A DNA stretch of 64,000 nucleotides from Sphingomonas ginsenosidimutans. GTDB lineage: Bacteria; Pseudomonadota; Alphaproteobacteria; Sphingomonadales; Sphingomonadaceae. Positions within the stretch are counted from its first letter, which is position 1; every line of letters starts with the position of its first letter. This document shows positions 19,736 through 30,265 of the stretch, piece after piece. A program made the position numbers and the translations under genes. The stretch spans positions 62,001-126,000 of the forward strand of contig NZ_NWVD01000003.1 in NCBI RefSeq assembly GCF_002374835.1, written 5' to 3'. The notes beneath the pieces are model-generated. The model was given only the letters and a program-made list of their open reading frames with translations. It did no database searches and was not told where the DNA came from.

Positions 19736-19909
19736 CTAGTCGGGGATGCCGCTCGCCGAATCGGCGCCGGTGGCGCGGCCGCCGCCCTTCTTCGGGTAAT
19801 CCTCGGGCGCAACCGTCGACTGGTTCTTCACCGCCTGTTCGTCGCCCGCGTCGCGGATGGTGCCGTCGTCGCGCACGTCGCCGCCGGGCTTGTTGGGTTG
19901 CCGTTCCAT
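19736..19909 (-). CDS. Small hydrophilic hypothetical protein
   Basis: A 57-residue, charged and Gly-rich ORF (MERQPNKPGGDVRDDGTIRD, ending GADSASGIPD) with no hydrophobic core; probably disordered. ATG 19909 was chosen over 19933. It lies between ung and a periplasmic PPIase on the same strand. No family recognised; coding status is moderately likely. Confidence 0.45.
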   Translation of the reverse strand: MERQPNKPGGDVRDDGTIRDAGDEQAVKNQSTVAPEDYPKKGGGRATGADSASGIPD

Positions 19910-19972
19910 CGTCCGTCTCCTTCGCCGCACCAACGGGTGGCGACGGCGGACGGATCCGGCGCCCCGGCCGCG

Positions 19973-20620
19973 TCAGCCCTCGGTACGCCGCTCGATCAGC
20001 CACGGGCGCGGGCGGCCGGTCGGCCTGGGCGTGCCGTCCAGCCGGATGACGCGGTCGACGCGGACGGGCTTGAGCATCAGCGTGCCCTTCATCCCGCCGC
20101 CGGTCTTCTCCGCCAGGATGCGGCGCACGGTCGCCTGTCCGGCGACGACGCGCCCGAACGCGGCATAGCCGGGGTTGGCGGGGGACCAGTCCATCGACGG
20201 CATCGCGCCGACGGTGATGAAAAAATTGCCGTTGGCCGATCCCGGTGGCCCCTTGCGTGCCATGGAGATGGTCATGTCGAGGTGGCGGATGCCGGTCTTC
20301 TTCGTCGATTCGTGCGGGATCATGTCCAGGAAACGGCGCGCATCGGTGCGGATGCCCGACTGGATGAAGCCATATTGCGGCGCGCGGCGGTTGCGCGCGG
20401 TGCGGTAGAAACTGACCCCGTCGAACCGCCCGTCGTCGACATAGCGCAGGAAATTGGCGGTGGTGATCGGCGCGCGCCGCTGGTTCAGCGCCAGCACGAT
20501 CGGCCCGTCGGCGGTTTCCATCCGTACCCGCACCCAGCCGGGTGTCGCCCGGTCGGCGCGCTGCGCCGTCACGGGCATGGCGGCGAGGAGGGGGATCAGC
20601 AAAAGGGAGAGGAAACGCAT
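19973..20620 (-). CDS. Exported cyclophilin-type peptidyl-prolyl isomerase
   Basis: A 215-residue cyclophilin with a signal peptide (MRFLSLLLIPLLAAMPVTAQ), so periplasmic. Recognisable cyclophilin parts are APITTANFLRYVDDGRFDGVSFYR, the IQSGI segment, ISMARKGPPGSANGNFFITVG and YAAFGRVVAGQATVRRI. The usual first-strand Gln-Gly-Gly and Arg active-site contexts are diverged, so isomerase activity is likely but not certain. The C-terminal extension (GRPRPWLIERRTEG) is not part of the core fold. Confidence 0.87.
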   Translation of the reverse strand: MRFLSLLLIPLLAAMPVTAQRADRATPGWVRVRMETADGPIVLALNQRRAPITTANFLRYVDDGRFDGVSFYRTARNRRAPQYGFIQSGIRTDARRFLDMIPHESTKKTGIRHLDMTISMARKGPPGSANGNFFITVGAMPSMDWSPANPGYAAFGRVVAGQATVRRILAEKTGGGMKGTLMLKPVRVDRVIRLDGTPRPTGRPRPWLIERRTEG

Positions 20621-20659
20621 GTCCGCCCTATCCGGCGCGTCACGGTCCCGCGCAACCCT

Positions 20660-21355
20660 TCACACGCCCAGCCATTCCAGCGGCGCGGCCAGCGGATCGG
20701 CGGCATAGTCGACCTGCACCACCCGCCGCCGCCGCGCGCCGGTCGCCGCGGCGGAGGCGTGCAGGATCGGGGTGGCATAGGCCCAGATGTCGCCCGCGCG
20801 CGCCCGGCACGTCCGGCACCCGTGCCGCGCCACCACATCGGCGATCGCCGGCTCCGCGATCCGCCCCAGCCGGTGCGATCCCGGCGCGATCAGCAGCGGC
20901 GCATTGTCGTCCGGCACATCGTCCAGATGGATGCGCAGCGTCACCATCGCCTCGATCACCGCAAAGGGTGGCTCGACATGCAATATCCCCTGCTTGCGCG
21001 TCCACGGCCCGTAACCGGGGACGTCATGCCGCGCGCGCACTGCGACGGTACGATCCTGGTGCCACGCCAGCGACCAGTTCGCGGCGGGCGACTTGTCGAA
21101 CAGCAAGGCGCGGACCGGCCGCGCCCGCTCGCCCAGATAATGCGTCGCCACGCCATGGATCACGCCCGCGGACAGCAGCGCGGTCAGGTCCGGCACGCGG
21201 TGCAACCGCACCCCCGCCCGCCCCTGCGGCTGCGCTGCCGCGATGGCGAGCAGCGCGCCGAGCACGCCGTCTGCCGCGCCGGCATGATGCACCGCCCCCA
21301 CCGACGAAAAGAGGGCGGTCGCCCGGTCGGCGCCGCCCTCCTTCGCGTCGGTCAT
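20660..21355 (-). CDS. Phytanoyl-CoA dioxygenase (PhyH)-family protein
   Basis: A 231-residue Fe(II)/2-oxoglutarate dioxygenase-like protein. The WHQDRT motif supplies the first His and Asp ligands (HxD), followed by [20 protein letters not shown] and the distal His in ATPILHAS. An Arg about ten residues further ([10 protein letters not shown]) would bind 2-oxoglutarate. The substrate is unknown. It sits 24 nt downstream of etfA on the same strand and may be cotranscribed with etfBA. Confidence 0.8.
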   Translation of the reverse strand: MTDAKEGGADRATALFSSVGAVHHAGAADGVLGALLAIAAAQPQGRAGVRLHRVPDLTALLSAGVIHGVATHYLGERARPVRALLFDKSPAANWSLAWHQDRTVAVRARHDVPGYGPWTRKQGILHVEPPFAVIEAMVTLRIHLDDVPDDNAPLLIAPGSHRLGRIAEPAIADVVARHGCRTCRARAGDIWAYATPILHASAAATGARRRRVVQVDYAADPLAAPLEWLGV

Positions 21356-21379
21356 GGAGCGGTCGCCCCGCGCCGTTCG

Positions 21380-22309
21380 TTACAGCTTCTCGGTCAGTTC
21401 CGGTACGATCTTGAACAGATCGCCGACCAGGCCGATGTCAGCCACCTGGAAGATTGGTGCGTCCTCGTCCTTGTTGATCGCGATGATCGTCTTGCTGTCC
21501 TTCATCCCCGCCAGATGCTGGATCGCGCCCGAGATGCCGACCGCGACATAGACTTCCGGGGCGACGATCTTGCCGGTCTGGCCGACCTGGTAGTCGTTGG
21601 GGACGTACCCTGCGTCCACCGCCGCGCGGCTGGCGCCGACGCCAGCGCCCAGCTTGTCGGCCAGCGGCTCGATCACCTCGGTGAACTTCTCCGCCGAACC
21701 CAGCGCGCGGCCGCCCGACACGATGATCTTCGCGCTGGTCAGTTCCGGCCGGGTCAGCTCGGCGATCTCCTGCCCCTCGAACGTCGACAGGCCGGCCTCG
21801 CCGGTCGTCGCGACCGCCTCGACGCTGCCCGATCCGCCTTCGGCCGCAGCCTTGTCGAAGGCGGTGCCGCGCACGGTGATGACCTTCTTGGCATCCGACG
21901 TCTGCACGGTGGCGATGGCATTGCCGGCGTAGATCGGGCGGGTGAACGTGTCCTCGCCCTCCACCGACAGGATGTCGCTGATCTGCATGACGTCGAGCAG
22001 CGCGGCGACGCGCGGCGCGATTGCCTTGCCCGAAGTGGTGGCCGGGGCGACGAAGGCGTCGTGACCGTCCATCAGCTGCTTGACCAGCGGCGCGACATTC
22101 TCGGCCAGCTGATGGGCATAAGCGGCATCGTCCGCGACATGCACCTTGCCCACGCCGGCGATCCTCGCCGCCGCCTCGGCGACGCCGCCAACGCCCTGTC
22201 CGGCGACGAGCAGGTGCACTTCGCCCAGCTTCGACGCGGCGGTGACCGCCGACAGCGTGGCGTCCTTGACGGCATTGCCGTCGTGTTCGACCCAAACGAG
22301 AGTCTTCAT
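21380..22309 (-). CDS. etfA: Electron transfer flavoprotein alpha subunit
   Basis: The FAD-binding subunit of ETF, passing electrons from acyl-CoA and other dehydrogenases to ETF:ubiquinone oxidoreductase. The 309 residues begin [20 protein letters not shown]. The C-terminal FAD domain has [55 protein letters not shown] and [17 protein letters not shown], all diagnostic. It follows etfB by 24 nt in the standard etfB-etfA order. Confidence 0.97.
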   Translation of the reverse strand: MKTLVWVEHDGNAVKDATLSAVTAASKLGEVHLLVAGQGVGGVAEAAARIAGVGKVHVADDAAYAHQLAENVAPLVKQLMDGHDAFVAPATTSGKAIAPRVAALLDVMQISDILSVEGEDTFTRPIYAGNAIATVQTSDAKKVITVRGTAFDKAAAEGGSGSVEAVATTGEAGLSTFEGQEIAELTRPELTSAKIIVSGGRALGSAEKFTEVIEPLADKLGAGVGASRAAVDAGYVPNDYQVGQTGKIVAPEVYVAVGISGAIQHLAGMKDSKTIIAINKDEDAPIFQVADIGLVGDLFKIVPELTEKL

Positions 22310-22333
22310 GTCTCTATCCTCTCTGCCCGGCGA

Positions 22334-23083
22334 TTACTTGGCGATGCCCATCGACTTGAGCTTGTTCACCAGCTCGTCGACATCGGCGACCTTGATCCCG
22401 GCCTGGCGCTTGGCCGGTTCGGTGACCTTCAGCGTCTTGATCCGCGGCGTAACGTCGACGCCGAAATCGGCGGCGGTCTTCTGCGCGAGCGGCTTCGACT
22501 TGGCCTTCATGATGTTCGGCAGGCTGGCGTAGCGCGGCTCGTTGAGGCGCAGGTCGGTCGTGACGATCGCCGGCAGCTTGTAGCTGTCGGTCTCCAGCCC
22601 GCCGTCGACCTCGCGGGTCACCCTGGCGGCATCGGCGGTCAGTTCAATCTTCGATGCGAAGGTCGCCTGTCCCCAGCCGAGCAGCCCGGCCAGCATCTGG
22701 CCGGTCTGGTTGTTGTCGTCATCGATCGCCTGCTTGCCCAGGATGACGAGCGAGGGCTGTTCCTCCTCGACGATCTTGGCGAGGATCTTGGCGACGCCCA
22801 GCGGCTCGACCTTGTCCTCGGCGGTGACCAGGATCGCGCGGTCCGCGCCCATCGCCAGCGCGGTGCGCAGCGTCTCCTGCGCCTTGGCCTCGCCGATCGA
22901 GACGGCGACGATCTCGGTCACCGTGCCCTTTTCCTTGAGCCGGATCGCCTCCTCGACGGCGATCTCGTCAAAGGGGTTCATGCTCATCTTCACGTTGGCG
23001 AGGTCCACGCCGGACCCATCCGCCTTCACGCGGGGCTTCACGTTATAGTCAAGCACGCGCTTGACCGGCACCAAGACCTTCAT
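22334..23083 (-). CDS. etfB: Electron transfer flavoprotein beta subunit
   Basis: The AMP-binding subunit of ETF. The 249 residues begin [20 protein letters not shown], with [41 protein letters not shown] and [28 protein letters not shown], as in alphaproteobacterial EtfB. First gene of the etfBA operon. Confidence 0.97.
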   Translation of the reverse strand: MKVLVPVKRVLDYNVKPRVKADGSGVDLANVKMSMNPFDEIAVEEAIRLKEKGTVTEIVAVSIGEAKAQETLRTALAMGADRAILVTAEDKVEPLGVAKILAKIVEEEQPSLVILGKQAIDDDNNQTGQMLAGLLGWGQATFASKIELTADAARVTREVDGGLETDSYKLPAIVTTDLRLNEPRYASLPNIMKAKSKPLAQKTAADFGVDVTPRIKTLKVTEPAKRQAGIKVADVDELVNKLKSMGIAK

Positions 23084-23219
23084 CGAGGCTCCTTCCTCAT
23101 CCTGTCCTTACGCGGTCGCGTTGGCGATCCACATGGCTGTTCAGGCCGTCTTTCGCAAGTGCGGTATGGCGTCGCGCGCGTCGGAGCGCCATTCCGTAGC
23201 GTCAGCGGCACGACAAGAA

Positions 23220-23248
23220 ACGGCCCGGACGATCAACGCCCGGGCCGT
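23220..23248 (-). terminator. Intrinsic terminator after sucC
   Basis: On the minus strand ACGGCCCGG and CCGGGCCGT form a 9-bp stem followed by TTTCTTGT, about 30 nt after the sucC stop. It separates sucC from etfBA. Confidence 0.8.
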
Positions 23249-23278
23249 GCGATTCGCTTCAAAAGTAACGACGCCGGG

Positions 23279-24478
23279 TCACGCCGCCTTCTGCACCTCG
23301 GCGACTATCTTCTTCGCCGCATCGCCCAGATCGTTCGCCGGCACGATGGCGAGGCCCGAGTTGGACAGGATTTCCTTGCCCTGCTCGACGTTGGTGCCCT
23401 CCAGACGGACGACCAGCGGCACCGACAGATTCACTTCCTTCGCCGCCGCGACGATGCCCTCGGCGATGATGTCGCACTTCATGATCCCGCCGAAGATGTT
23501 GACGAGGATGCCCTTCACCGCCGGATCGGCGAGGATGATCTTGAACGCCGCGGTCACCTTCGCCTTGTCGGCGCCGCCGCCGACGTCGAGGAAGTTGGCC
23601 GGGAACATGCCGTTCAGCTTGATGATGTCCATCGTCGCCATCGCCAGACCCGCGCCGTTGACCATGCAGCCGATGTCGCCGTCCAGCTTGATGTACGCCA
23701 GGTCGTACTTCGATGCTTCCAGTTCGGCGGGATCTTCCTCGGTTTCGTCGCGCAGTTCCATCAGGTCCTTGTGACGGAACATTGCATTGCCGTCGAAGCC
23801 GACCTTGGCGTCGAGCACCATCAGCTTGCCGTCTTCGGTGACAGCGAGCGGGTTGATCTCGATCTGCGACGAATCGGTGCCCAGGAACGCGTCGTACACC
23901 TTGCCCGCCAGGCTCTGCGCCTGCTTGGCCAGATCACCCTCGAGGCCCAGCGCATTGGCGACGGCGCGGCCGTGATGCGGCTGGAAGCCGGTGGCGGGAT
24001 CGACGTCGAACGTGTGGATCTTCTCCGGCGTGTCGTGCGCGACGGTCTCGATATCCATCCCGCCCTCGGTCGACACGACGAAGGCGACGCGGCCGGTGGC
24101 GCGATCGACCAGCAGCGCGAGGTAGAATTCCTTGGCGATGTCGACGCCGTCGGTCACGTACAGGCGGTTGACCTGCTTGCCGGCCTCACCCGTCTGGATC
24201 GTCACCAGCGTGTTCCCCAGCATCTCGGCCGCGGCGTGGCGCACCTCTTCCTCGGTCTTGGCGAGGCGGACGCCGCCCTTGCTGCCCTCCGGCAGTTCCT
24301 TGAACTTGCCCTTGCCGCGGCCACCGGCATGGATCTGCGCCTTGACGACATAGAGCGGTCCGGGAAGCTTCTTCGAGACGTCGACCGCCTCCTCCACGCT
24401 CATCGCGGCGTAACCAGCCGGCACGGGGACGCCGAACTTCGCGAGCAATTCCTTGGCCTGGTATTCGTGGATGTTCAC
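23279..24478 (-). CDS. sucC: Succinyl-CoA synthetase (ADP-forming) beta subunit
   Basis: The ATP-grasp and substrate-specificity subunit of the TCA enzyme converting succinyl-CoA to succinate. The 399 residues from GTG 24478 begin with the standard [32 protein letters not shown] binds nucleotide, [10 protein letters not shown] holds Mg2+ ligands, and [17 protein letters not shown] and [11 protein letters not shown] are signatures. GGAGGATC precedes the GTG. An upstream ATG-like extension to 24715 is rejected. sucD is not adjacent; the next gene downstream is etfB, after a terminator. Confidence 0.97.
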   Translation of the reverse strand: MNIHEYQAKELLAKFGVPVPAGYAAMSVEEAVDVSKKLPGPLYVVKAQIHAGGRGKGKFKELPEGSKGGVRLAKTEEEVRHAAAEMLGNTLVTIQTGEAGKQVNRLYVTDGVDIAKEFYLALLVDRATGRVAFVVSTEGGMDIETVAHDTPEKIHTFDVDPATGFQPHHGRAVANALGLEGDLAKQAQSLAGKVYDAFLGTDSSQIEINPLAVTEDGKLMVLDAKVGFDGNAMFRHKDLMELRDETEEDPAELEASKYDLAYIKLDGDIGCMVNGAGLAMATMDIIKLNGMFPANFLDVGGGADKAKVTAAFKIILADPAVKGILVNIFGGIMKCDIIAEGIVAAAKEVNLSVPLVVRLEGTNVEQGKEILSNSGLAIVPANDLGDAAKKIVAEVQKAA

Positions 24479-24633
24479 GGGCCGATCCTCCAGCAATTGA
24501 TAGAGTCGAATGCGTTCCCACGGCCTAAAGCACACGGCTTGACGCGAATCCACCTTCATATGTGCAGCTGCGAAGCATTTGCGGTATCGTTTCCTAGGTT
24601 GCCAATCTGTTCCCTGGAGCGCACCTAGGGGCG

Positions 24634-27363
24634 GTGACGCCGCTTCCCTATCCCGCGCTGCACGCCAGCCATTCCGGCATCTGGATGGCGCAGGGCGACG
24701 AACCCGTGCGCGCATTGTCGCGGGGCGAGGCGATCCGGCTGGCGGCGGACACGCCGGTGATCCTGCTCAACGCGCCGCTGGTCGGGCAGCGGCTGGGCTA
24801 TGCCGATCTGTCGGGGCTGGACGTGCTGGAGCTGTTCGCCTTCCTCCATCCTGCACGTTTCATGGTACCGACGCCCAAGGGCGTGGCGCAGGCGACCGGG
24901 CTCACGCCGCCGGGGTCGGATGCCGATGTCGCGCCCTTCCTGCTGGAGGCGACCGCGCGGATGCTGGCCGTCACCGATACCGACTGGCCGGAGCGGGAGG
25001 GCGCATGGACCGCCGCGCAATCGCTGACGCGCGCGCGCTGGGCGTGGGCGCCGGTGGTGACGCCGCGCCTGCGCAAGCCGGCGCAGAATGAACGCTGGCT
25101 GTTCACGCGCCTGCCCGAATGGAGCGAGGCCGCGCCGCGCCCCGCCCCGCGCACCGTGACGCTGGACGATCGCCAGGTTGCCGAGCGGCTGACGACGCTG
25201 ACCGGCGCCGGGGCGGAGGCACGCGGTGGCCAGCGCGCCTATGCCGCCGCCGCCGCGGGCGCCTTCGCCCCGCGCGTCGCGCGCGAGGTGCCGAACCTGG
25301 TGCTGGCGGAGGCGGGAACGGGGATCGGCAAGACGCTCGGCTATCTCGCGCCGGCGTCGCTGTGGGCCGAACAGGCGGGCGGGGCGGTGTGGATCTCCAC
25401 CTACACCAAGGCGCTGCAACGCCAGCTGGGGCATGAGACGACGCGCCTCCACCCCAATCGCGCCATCCGCAAGGCCAAGGTAGTGACGCGCAAGGGACGC
25501 GAGAATTACCTGTGCCTGCTCAACCTGGAGGATGCGTTGCAGGGCGGGTTCGCGGGACGCGCCGCGATCCTGGCGCATCTGGTCGCGCGCTGGGCCGCCT
25601 ATACCGACGACGGCGACATGGTGGGCGGCGACCTGCCGGGGTGGCTGACCACGCTGTTCCGCCGCAACGGCTCCGCCGCGCTGACCGACCGACGCGGGGA
25701 ATGCATCTATGCCGGCTGCCCGCATTATCGGAAATGCTTCATTGAACGCGCCGCGCGCGCCTCGGCGGAGGCGGACCTGGTGATCGCCAACCATGCGCTG
25801 GTGATGGTCAACGCCGCGCGCGGCCGCGAACTGGCGACGCGCCCGACCCGCTACGTCTTCGACGAAGGGCATCATTTGTTCGACGCGGCCGACGCGATGT
25901 TCGGCACCGCGCTGACCGGGCAGGAGACGATTGAGCTGCGCCGCTGGATCGTCGGGCCGGAGGGCGGGTCGCGCGGCCGCCGCCGCGGGCTGCAGGCGCG
26001 GCTGTCCGATGTCGCGGGTTATGACGAAGCGGGCGCGCGCGCGATCACCGATATTGTCGCGGCGGCGGGATCGCTGGCGGCGGACGGCTGGCTGGCGCGG
26101 ATCGCGGAGGGTGCGCCGTTCGGCGCGATCGAGCATCTGCTCGCCGCGGTGCGCGGGCTGGCCTATGCGCGTGCCGAACAGGATGCCGAGGCGGGATACG
26201 GGCTGGAGACCGAACTGGCGGCACCCTCCCCCGAACTGATCGAGGCCGCCGCCCCCGCTGCACACGCCCTCGACGCGCTCGTCCGCCCGATGGTCGCGCT
26301 GGGCAAAAGGCTGGAGGCGGTGCTGGCCGAGGCGCCCGACTGGATGGACGGCCCGGCGCGCGCGCGGATTGAGGGGGCGATCGCCTCGCTCAGCTGGCGC
26401 GCGGAAACGGTGGCGGGGTGGCTGGCGCTGCTGGCGCGCATCGGCGGACCGGCGGACGACCGCTTCGTCGACTGGCTGGCGGTCGACCGGGTCGAAGGGC
26501 GCGAGTTCGACATGGGGCTCCACCGCCGCTGGGTCGATCCGACCATCCCCTTCGTCGAGACCGTTCTGAAGCCCGCGCATGGCGCGCTCGTCACCTCGGC
26601 GACGCTGACCGGCGGGGGCGACTGGTCGATCGCGGAGGCGCGGGTCGGCGCTCCGCATCTGGCGCGCGCGCCCGAACGCTTCGCCGCCCCCAGTCCGTTC
26701 GATTACGCCACCCAGGCCGAGGTGCTGATCGTCACCGACGTGAAGCGCGGCGACGTGCCGGGACTGGCCAACGCCTATGCCCGGCTGATCGAGGCGAGCG
26801 CGGGCGGTGCGCTTGGGCTGTTCACCGCGATCCGCCGGCTGCGCGCGGTCCATGCGCGGATCGCCGACCGGCTGTCGCGCGCGGGGCTGCCGCTTCACGC
26901 CCAGCACGTCGACCCGGTCGATACGGGCACGCTGGTCGATATCTTCCGCGACGATCCGCATTCCAGTCTGCTCGGCACCGATGCGCTGCGCGACGGGGTG
27001 GACGTGCCGGGGGACTCGCTGCGGCTGGTGGTGATGGAGGGCGTTCCCTGGCCCAAGCCGACGGTGCTGCACGCCGCGCGACGGATGGCCGACGCGGGGC
27101 CCGGCGGGGGTGGGGGCAACACCTATGACGACCGGATCGTGCGCGCGCGGCTGGCGCAGGCGTTCGGGCGGCTGATCCGGCGCCGCGACGACAACGGGCT
27201 GTTCGTGCTGCTGTCCTCGGCGATGCCGTCGCGCCTGCTCGACGCCTTTCCGCCGGGCGTACCGGTGGCGCGTGTTCCGCTGGACGAGGCGATCGTGCGG
27301 GTACGACAGCGGCTTTCCTCGACGCGCGCGATCGGGCATGAGGCGGCGCACGACATCGCCTAA
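24634..27363 (+). CDS. DinG/Rad3-type (XPD-like) ATP-dependent DNA helicase
   Basis: A 909-residue superfamily 2 helicase. The Walker A region is [21 protein letters not shown], a cysteine cluster ([15 protein letters not shown]) is suited to a 4Fe-4S cluster, [11 protein letters not shown] follows, and the DEAH-like box is [13 protein letters not shown]. The C-terminal half has SATLTGG, the motif IV-like [15 protein letters not shown] and the motif VI-like [13 protein letters not shown]. The first 170 residues precede the helicase core and are typical of alphaproteobacterial relatives. Probably unwinds DNA in repair. It begins at a GTG and runs into the histidine phosphatase gene 15 nt later. 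Confidence 0.92.
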   Translation: MTPLPYPALHASHSGIWMAQGDEPVRALSRGEAIRLAADTPVILLNAPLVGQRLGYADLSGLDVLELFAFLHPARFMVPTPKGVAQATGLTPPGSDADVAPFLLEATARMLAVTDTDWPEREGAWTAAQSLTRARWAWAPVVTPRLRKPAQNERWLFTRLPEWSEAAPRPAPRTVTLDDRQVAERLTTLTGAGAEARGGQRAYAAAAAGAFAPRVAREVPNLVLAEAGTGIGKTLGYLAPASLWAEQAGGAVWISTYTKALQRQLGHETTRLHPNRAIRKAKVVTRKGRENYLCLLNLEDALQGGFAGRAAILAHLVARWAAYTDDGDMVGGDLPGWLTTLFRRNGSAALTDRRGECIYAGCPHYRKCFIERAARASAEADLVIANHALVMVNAARGRELATRPTRYVFDEGHHLFDAADAMFGTALTGQETIELRRWIVGPEGGSRGRRRGLQARLSDVAGYDEAGARAITDIVAAAGSLAADGWLARIAEGAPFGAIEHLLAAVRGLAYARAEQDAEAGYGLETELAAPSPELIEAAAPAAHALDALVRPMVALGKRLEAVLAEAPDWMDGPARARIEGAIASLSWRAETVAGWLALLARIGGPADDRFVDWLAVDRVEGREFDMGLHRRWVDPTIPFVETVLKPAHGALVTSATLTGGGDWSIAEARVGAPHLARAPERFAAPSPFDYATQAEVLIVTDVKRGDVPGLANAYARLIEASAGGALGLFTAIRRLRAVHARIADRLSRAGLPLHAQHVDPVDTGTLVDIFRDDPHSSLLGTDALRDGVDVPGDSLRLVVMEGVPWPKPTVLHAARRMADAGPGGGGGNTYDDRIVRARLAQAFGRLIRRRDDNGLFVLLSSAMPSRLLDAFPPGVPVARVPLDEAIVRVRQRLSSTRAIGHEAAHDIA

Positions 27364-27378
27364 CGGAGATCAGGACCG

Positions 27379-27912
27379 GTGAAGACGCTGACGCTGCTGC
27401 GCCACGCCAAATCGGGCTGGGACGATCCGGTGGCGCGCGATTTCGACCGCCCGCTCAACCCGCGCGGGCGCCGCGCGGCCGCGACGATGGGGCGCCACCT
27501 GCGCGCGCTGGACATGGCGTTCGACCGGGTGATCGCGTCCCCGGCGGTACGGGTTCAGGAAACGCTGGACGATGTCGGCCAGGGATTCGGGCGGATGGCG
27601 CCGGAATGGGACCGGCGGCTGTACCTGGCGTCCGCGGCCAGCCTGCTCGACGTGATCCGCGAATGCCCGGCCGATATCGGCTCGCTCCTGCTGGTCGGGC
27701 ACAATCCGGGGCTGGAGGATCTGGTGCTGATGCTGGTCCCCGACGAACGCGGTGGGCTGCGCGACAGCGTGGAGGAGAAATATCCGACCGCGACGCTGGC
27801 GCAGATGACCTTCGCGGTCGACGACTGGGCAGCGGTGGCGCCCGGCGGCGCAACACTGACGCACTTCATCCGCCCACGCGACGTCGACCCGGAGCTCGGC
27901 CCGGAAGCCTGA
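27379..27912 (+). CDS. SixA-like histidine phosphatase family protein
   Basis: A 177-residue phosphoglycerate-mutase-like phosphatase. The N-terminal LLRHAKSGW supplies the catalytic His and Arg. FDRPLNPRGRRAA, IASPAVRVQETL and LLVGHNPGLEDLVLML (second His) complete the RHG-type core. Related SixA dephosphorylates phosphohistidine on phosphotransfer proteins; the substrate here is not known. It follows the DinG-like helicase by 15 nt. Confidence 0.88.
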   Translation: MKTLTLLRHAKSGWDDPVARDFDRPLNPRGRRAAATMGRHLRALDMAFDRVIASPAVRVQETLDDVGQGFGRMAPEWDRRLYLASAASLLDVIRECPADIGSLLLVGHNPGLEDLVLMLVPDERGGLRDSVEEKYPTATLAQMTFAVDDWAAVAPGGATLTHFIRPRDVDPELGPEA

Positions 27913-27915
27913 TCC

Positions 27916-28647
27916 TCAGCGGATCGCCGCCGTACACCGCACCTGCGAATCGGTCGACGCGCGCACGGTGCACGCCGCGTTACCCGCGACGTCGACCACG
28001 CTGCCCGCCGACGCGCGCACCGTCGCGGTCGACCGCGCGGCGGCGCGGACCTGCGCGGCATCGCCCGCCTGGATGACGAGCCGGTCGGTGACGAGGCCCG
28101 CCGCATCGATCGTGCCGGCATCCGATCCGATCCCGCTCGCCGCCAGCCGCACCTCCGCCGCGCGCCCCGCCAGCGACACGCTGCCACCGCCGATCAGCGT
28201 GGCGACCAATTGGGGCGTGTCGAGCGCGGTAACGGTCAACGCCCCCTTCCCCGTCACCGTCAGCATGACGCGGTCGCCGCGCATCCCCGCCACGCTCACC
28301 GGCGCATCGGCGAAGAGCGCCACCGACTGGAGCCGCGGCACCGCCACCGTGACCGCGCCGCGCAGCGACGTCGCCGGACGCACGGCATTGCCCGCCAGCC
28401 GGATCAGCAGCGTTCCCGCATTGACCGTGACCTCCAGCGCCTCCAGCACGCGCGGATCGTCGGCGGTGGCGCGCACCGCATTGCCCGCGCCGGTGGTGAC
28501 GGTCACCGCCAGCGGTGCTTCGACCTGCAGCCGTTCGGCGCTGCCCAGATGCCAGCTGCGCTCCGAAGCGGATGCGGGGCTCGCCCCCAGCGCCAGCCCC
28601 AGCCCCAGCATCGCCCCGGCGATCAACCGCATCGTCCGCCCGATCAT
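27916..28647 (-). CDS. DUF2807-type exported auto-adhesin-like protein
   Basis: About 243 residues. After a signal peptide (MRLIAGAMLGLGLALGASPASA), the mature protein is made of short beta strands with a repeating Val/Leu-Gly pattern (VTTGAGNAVRATADDPRVLEALEVTVNAGTLLIRL), as in the right-handed beta-helix DUF2807 family. Function unknown. ATG 28647 follows TTGGGGGCGACG. Convergent with the histidine phosphatase gene; the upstream region also carries the carD terminator. Confidence 0.7.
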   Translation of the reverse strand: MIGRTMRLIAGAMLGLGLALGASPASASERSWHLGSAERLQVEAPLAVTVTTGAGNAVRATADDPRVLEALEVTVNAGTLLIRLAGNAVRPATSLRGAVTVAVPRLQSVALFADAPVSVAGMRGDRVMLTVTGKGALTVTALDTPQLVATLIGGGSVSLAGRAAEVRLAASGIGSDAGTIDAAGLVTDRLVIQAGDAAQVRAAARSTATVRASAGSVVDVAGNAACTVRASTDSQVRCTAAIR

Positions 28648-28697
28648 CGTCGCCCCCAATGTTGTCAATGTTGAGTCGATCGCAGGGGTTGCGCAAA

Positions 28698-28734
28698 CGA
28701 AAAGGGGCGACCCGTCCGGACCGCCCCCTTTCGT
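28698..28734 (-). terminator. Intrinsic terminator after carD
   Basis: On the minus strand ACGAAAGGGGGCGG and CGCCCCTTTTCGT form a hairpin ending in a T-rich stretch, just after the carD stop and before the DUF2807 gene. Confidence 0.7.
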
Positions 28735-28752
28735 CGCCGGAAGGATGCCGGG

Positions 28753-29286
28753 TCAGGCCGGCACCTTGTCCTTGTTGTAGATCGCCGCGGCGGTGCGCAG
28801 GATCTCCAGGATCTTTTCCTGCGCCGCCGGCTCGTCGATCTGCTCCATAGCAGCCAGCTCGCGCGCCAGGCGGCTGCAGGCACCCTCGAAGATCTGCCGC
28901 TCGGAATAGCTCTGCTCGGGCTGGTCGTCGGCGCGGAAGAGGTCGCGGACCACCTCGGCGATCGACGCCAGGTCGCCCGAGTTGATCTTCGCTTCATATT
29001 CCTGCGCGCGGCGGGACCACATGGTACGCTTCACCTTGGGCTTGCCCTTCAGCGTTTCCATCGCCTCGCGCATCGTCTTGTCCGACGACAGCTTGCGCAT
29101 CCCGACCGATTCGGCCTTGTTGGTGGGAACGCGCAGCGTCATGCGCTCCTTCTCGAACCGCAGCACGTACAGCTCCAGCTGCATGCCCGCGATTTCCTGT
29201 TTCTGCAGCTCGATCACACGGCCGACACCGTGCTTGGGATAGACGACATAGTCACCGACATCGAAATGCAGAGCCTTGGCAGCCAT
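28753..29286 (-). CDS. carD: CarD-family RNA polymerase-binding regulator
   Basis: A 177-residue protein with the CarD/TRCF RNA-polymerase-interaction domain at the N-terminus (FDVGDYVVYPKHGVGRVIELQKQEIAG). An all-helical DNA-binding C-terminal domain contains KPKVKRTMWSRRAQEYEAKINSGD and SERQIFEGACSRLARELA. CarD binds the polymerase beta subunit and stabilises open complexes, notably at rRNA promoters. The 268 nt upstream, before fdxA, should hold its own promoter. Confidence 0.95.
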   Translation of the reverse strand: MAAKALHFDVGDYVVYPKHGVGRVIELQKQEIAGMQLELYVLRFEKERMTLRVPTNKAESVGMRKLSSDKTMREAMETLKGKPKVKRTMWSRRAQEYEAKINSGDLASIAEVVRDLFRADDQPEQSYSERQIFEGACSRLARELAAMEQIDEPAAQEKILEILRTAAAIYNKDKVPA

Positions 29287-29554
29287 AGGTGGCCTTTCCG
29301 GTGTTGTTGCCCGGGACGCGGTTGCCGCGACAAGGACCGTCGCGGGAGGGCGTCGTCAGGGACAGATAGGTTGGACGTCTCCATCGGGCGCGGGAAATGA
29401 CAAAGCGCCCGTGCCGGACGTATGTAGCACCGTCGCAATAAAATTTCCAGCGCCTTTGGGACAGCACGGCTGACGCGCGGGAACCTTTCCGGTTCCGCGA
29501 CGGGACGGTGCGTCCGATGGTAGCGGCGGGCAGCAACCGCGCCGGGCGGCGATA

Positions 29555-29896
29555 TCAGTCGCCCGCGCCCGGCTCCGCCGAGAAATATTTGTCGTACTTG
29601 CCCTCTTCGCCCTTGTGCTCATCGGCGTCGGCGGGAGTCTGGTCGGCCTTACGCGTGACATTGGGCCACTGCGCGGAGAAGGTGTTGTTCAGCTCCAGCC
29701 ATTGTTCCAGCCCGCTTTCGGTATCGGGCAGGATCGCCTCGGCAGGACATTCCGGCTCGCACACGCCGCAGTCGATGCACTCGGACGGGTTGATGACGAG
29801 CATGTTCTCGCCCTCGTAGAAACAGTCGACCGGACACACTTCGACGCAGTCCATATATTTGCAGCGGATGCAGGCGTCGGTGACGACGTAGGTCAT
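29555..29896 (-). CDS. fdxA: 7Fe ferredoxin FdxA
   Basis: A 113-residue ferredoxin beginning [20 protein letters not shown]. Cysteines follow the 3Fe-4S plus 4Fe-4S pattern: C9, C17, C21, (C25), C40, C43, C46, C50, in [19 protein letters not shown] and [18 protein letters not shown]. The acidic C-terminus ([11 protein letters not shown]) is typical. Its ATG overlaps the stop of the upstream S4 gene (ATGA), so the two are coupled. Confidence 0.96.
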   Translation of the reverse strand: MTYVVTDACIRCKYMDCVEVCPVDCFYEGENMLVINPSECIDCGVCEPECPAEAILPDTESGLEQWLELNNTFSAQWPNVTRKADQTPADADEHKGEEGKYDKYFSAEPGAGD

Positions 29897-30240
29897 GGAT
29901 CGGGTTCCTCTGTTCCGGCGCACGCTTTTGCGAAGCCTGACGCCTGCGTCAACGCCCCACCGCCGTGATGCGGCACGTTTGCGGGCGGATCGGTCACCAG
30001 ATCCTGGTAACAGGCCTGCGCCTCCGGAGCCGGGCCGCGCCGGTGCGGCAGCGCCTCGACACGCAGCACGCGCACCCGCCCGGCGTGGACGAAGGTCAGG
30101 ATATTGCCGATGCGGACCGGCGCGTGCGCGCGGTCGATCGCGCGACCGTCGATGCGCAGATGGCCGGCACAGGCCATGTCCTGCGCCGCATCGCGCGAGC
30201 GCGCCAGCCGCGCGAACCACAGGAAGCGGTCGAGCCGCAT
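29893..30240 (-). CDS. S4-domain RNA-binding protein (HslR-like)
   Basis: A 115-residue protein whose first 60 residues form an S4 domain ([20 protein letters not shown], then [23 protein letters not shown]). Relatives such as Hsp15/HslR bind stalled or dissociated 50S subunits. ATG 30240 is preferred to the longer ORF because it begins the S4 domain. It is translationally coupled to fdxA and directly follows the Suv3-like helicase, a familiar alphaproteobacterial order. Confidence 0.85.
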   Translation of the reverse strand: MRLDRFLWFARLARSRDAAQDMACAGHLRIDGRAIDRAHAPVRIGNILTFVHAGRVRVLRVEALPHRRGPAPEAQACYQDLVTDPPANVPHHGGGALTQASGFAKACAGTEEPDP

Positions 30241-30265
30241 CGCCGCCGCGCTCACGCCACGGGAC

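Noticed and set aside
18719-24628. 1969-codon plus-strand open frame across ung to sucC
   Set aside because: It is antisense to five or more clear genes, has no family features and is rich in Arg/His/Asp, as GC-rich shadow frames are.
24625-27351. 908-codon minus-strand frame opposite the DinG-like helicase
   Set aside because: Shadow of the helicase gene in the opposite strand; composition is Arg/Gln/His-rich with no domain.
29468-29510. Hairpin CGCGGGAACC / GGTTCCGCG between fdxA and carD as a terminator
   Set aside because: No T-run follows on either strand, so only a weak structure can be claimed.
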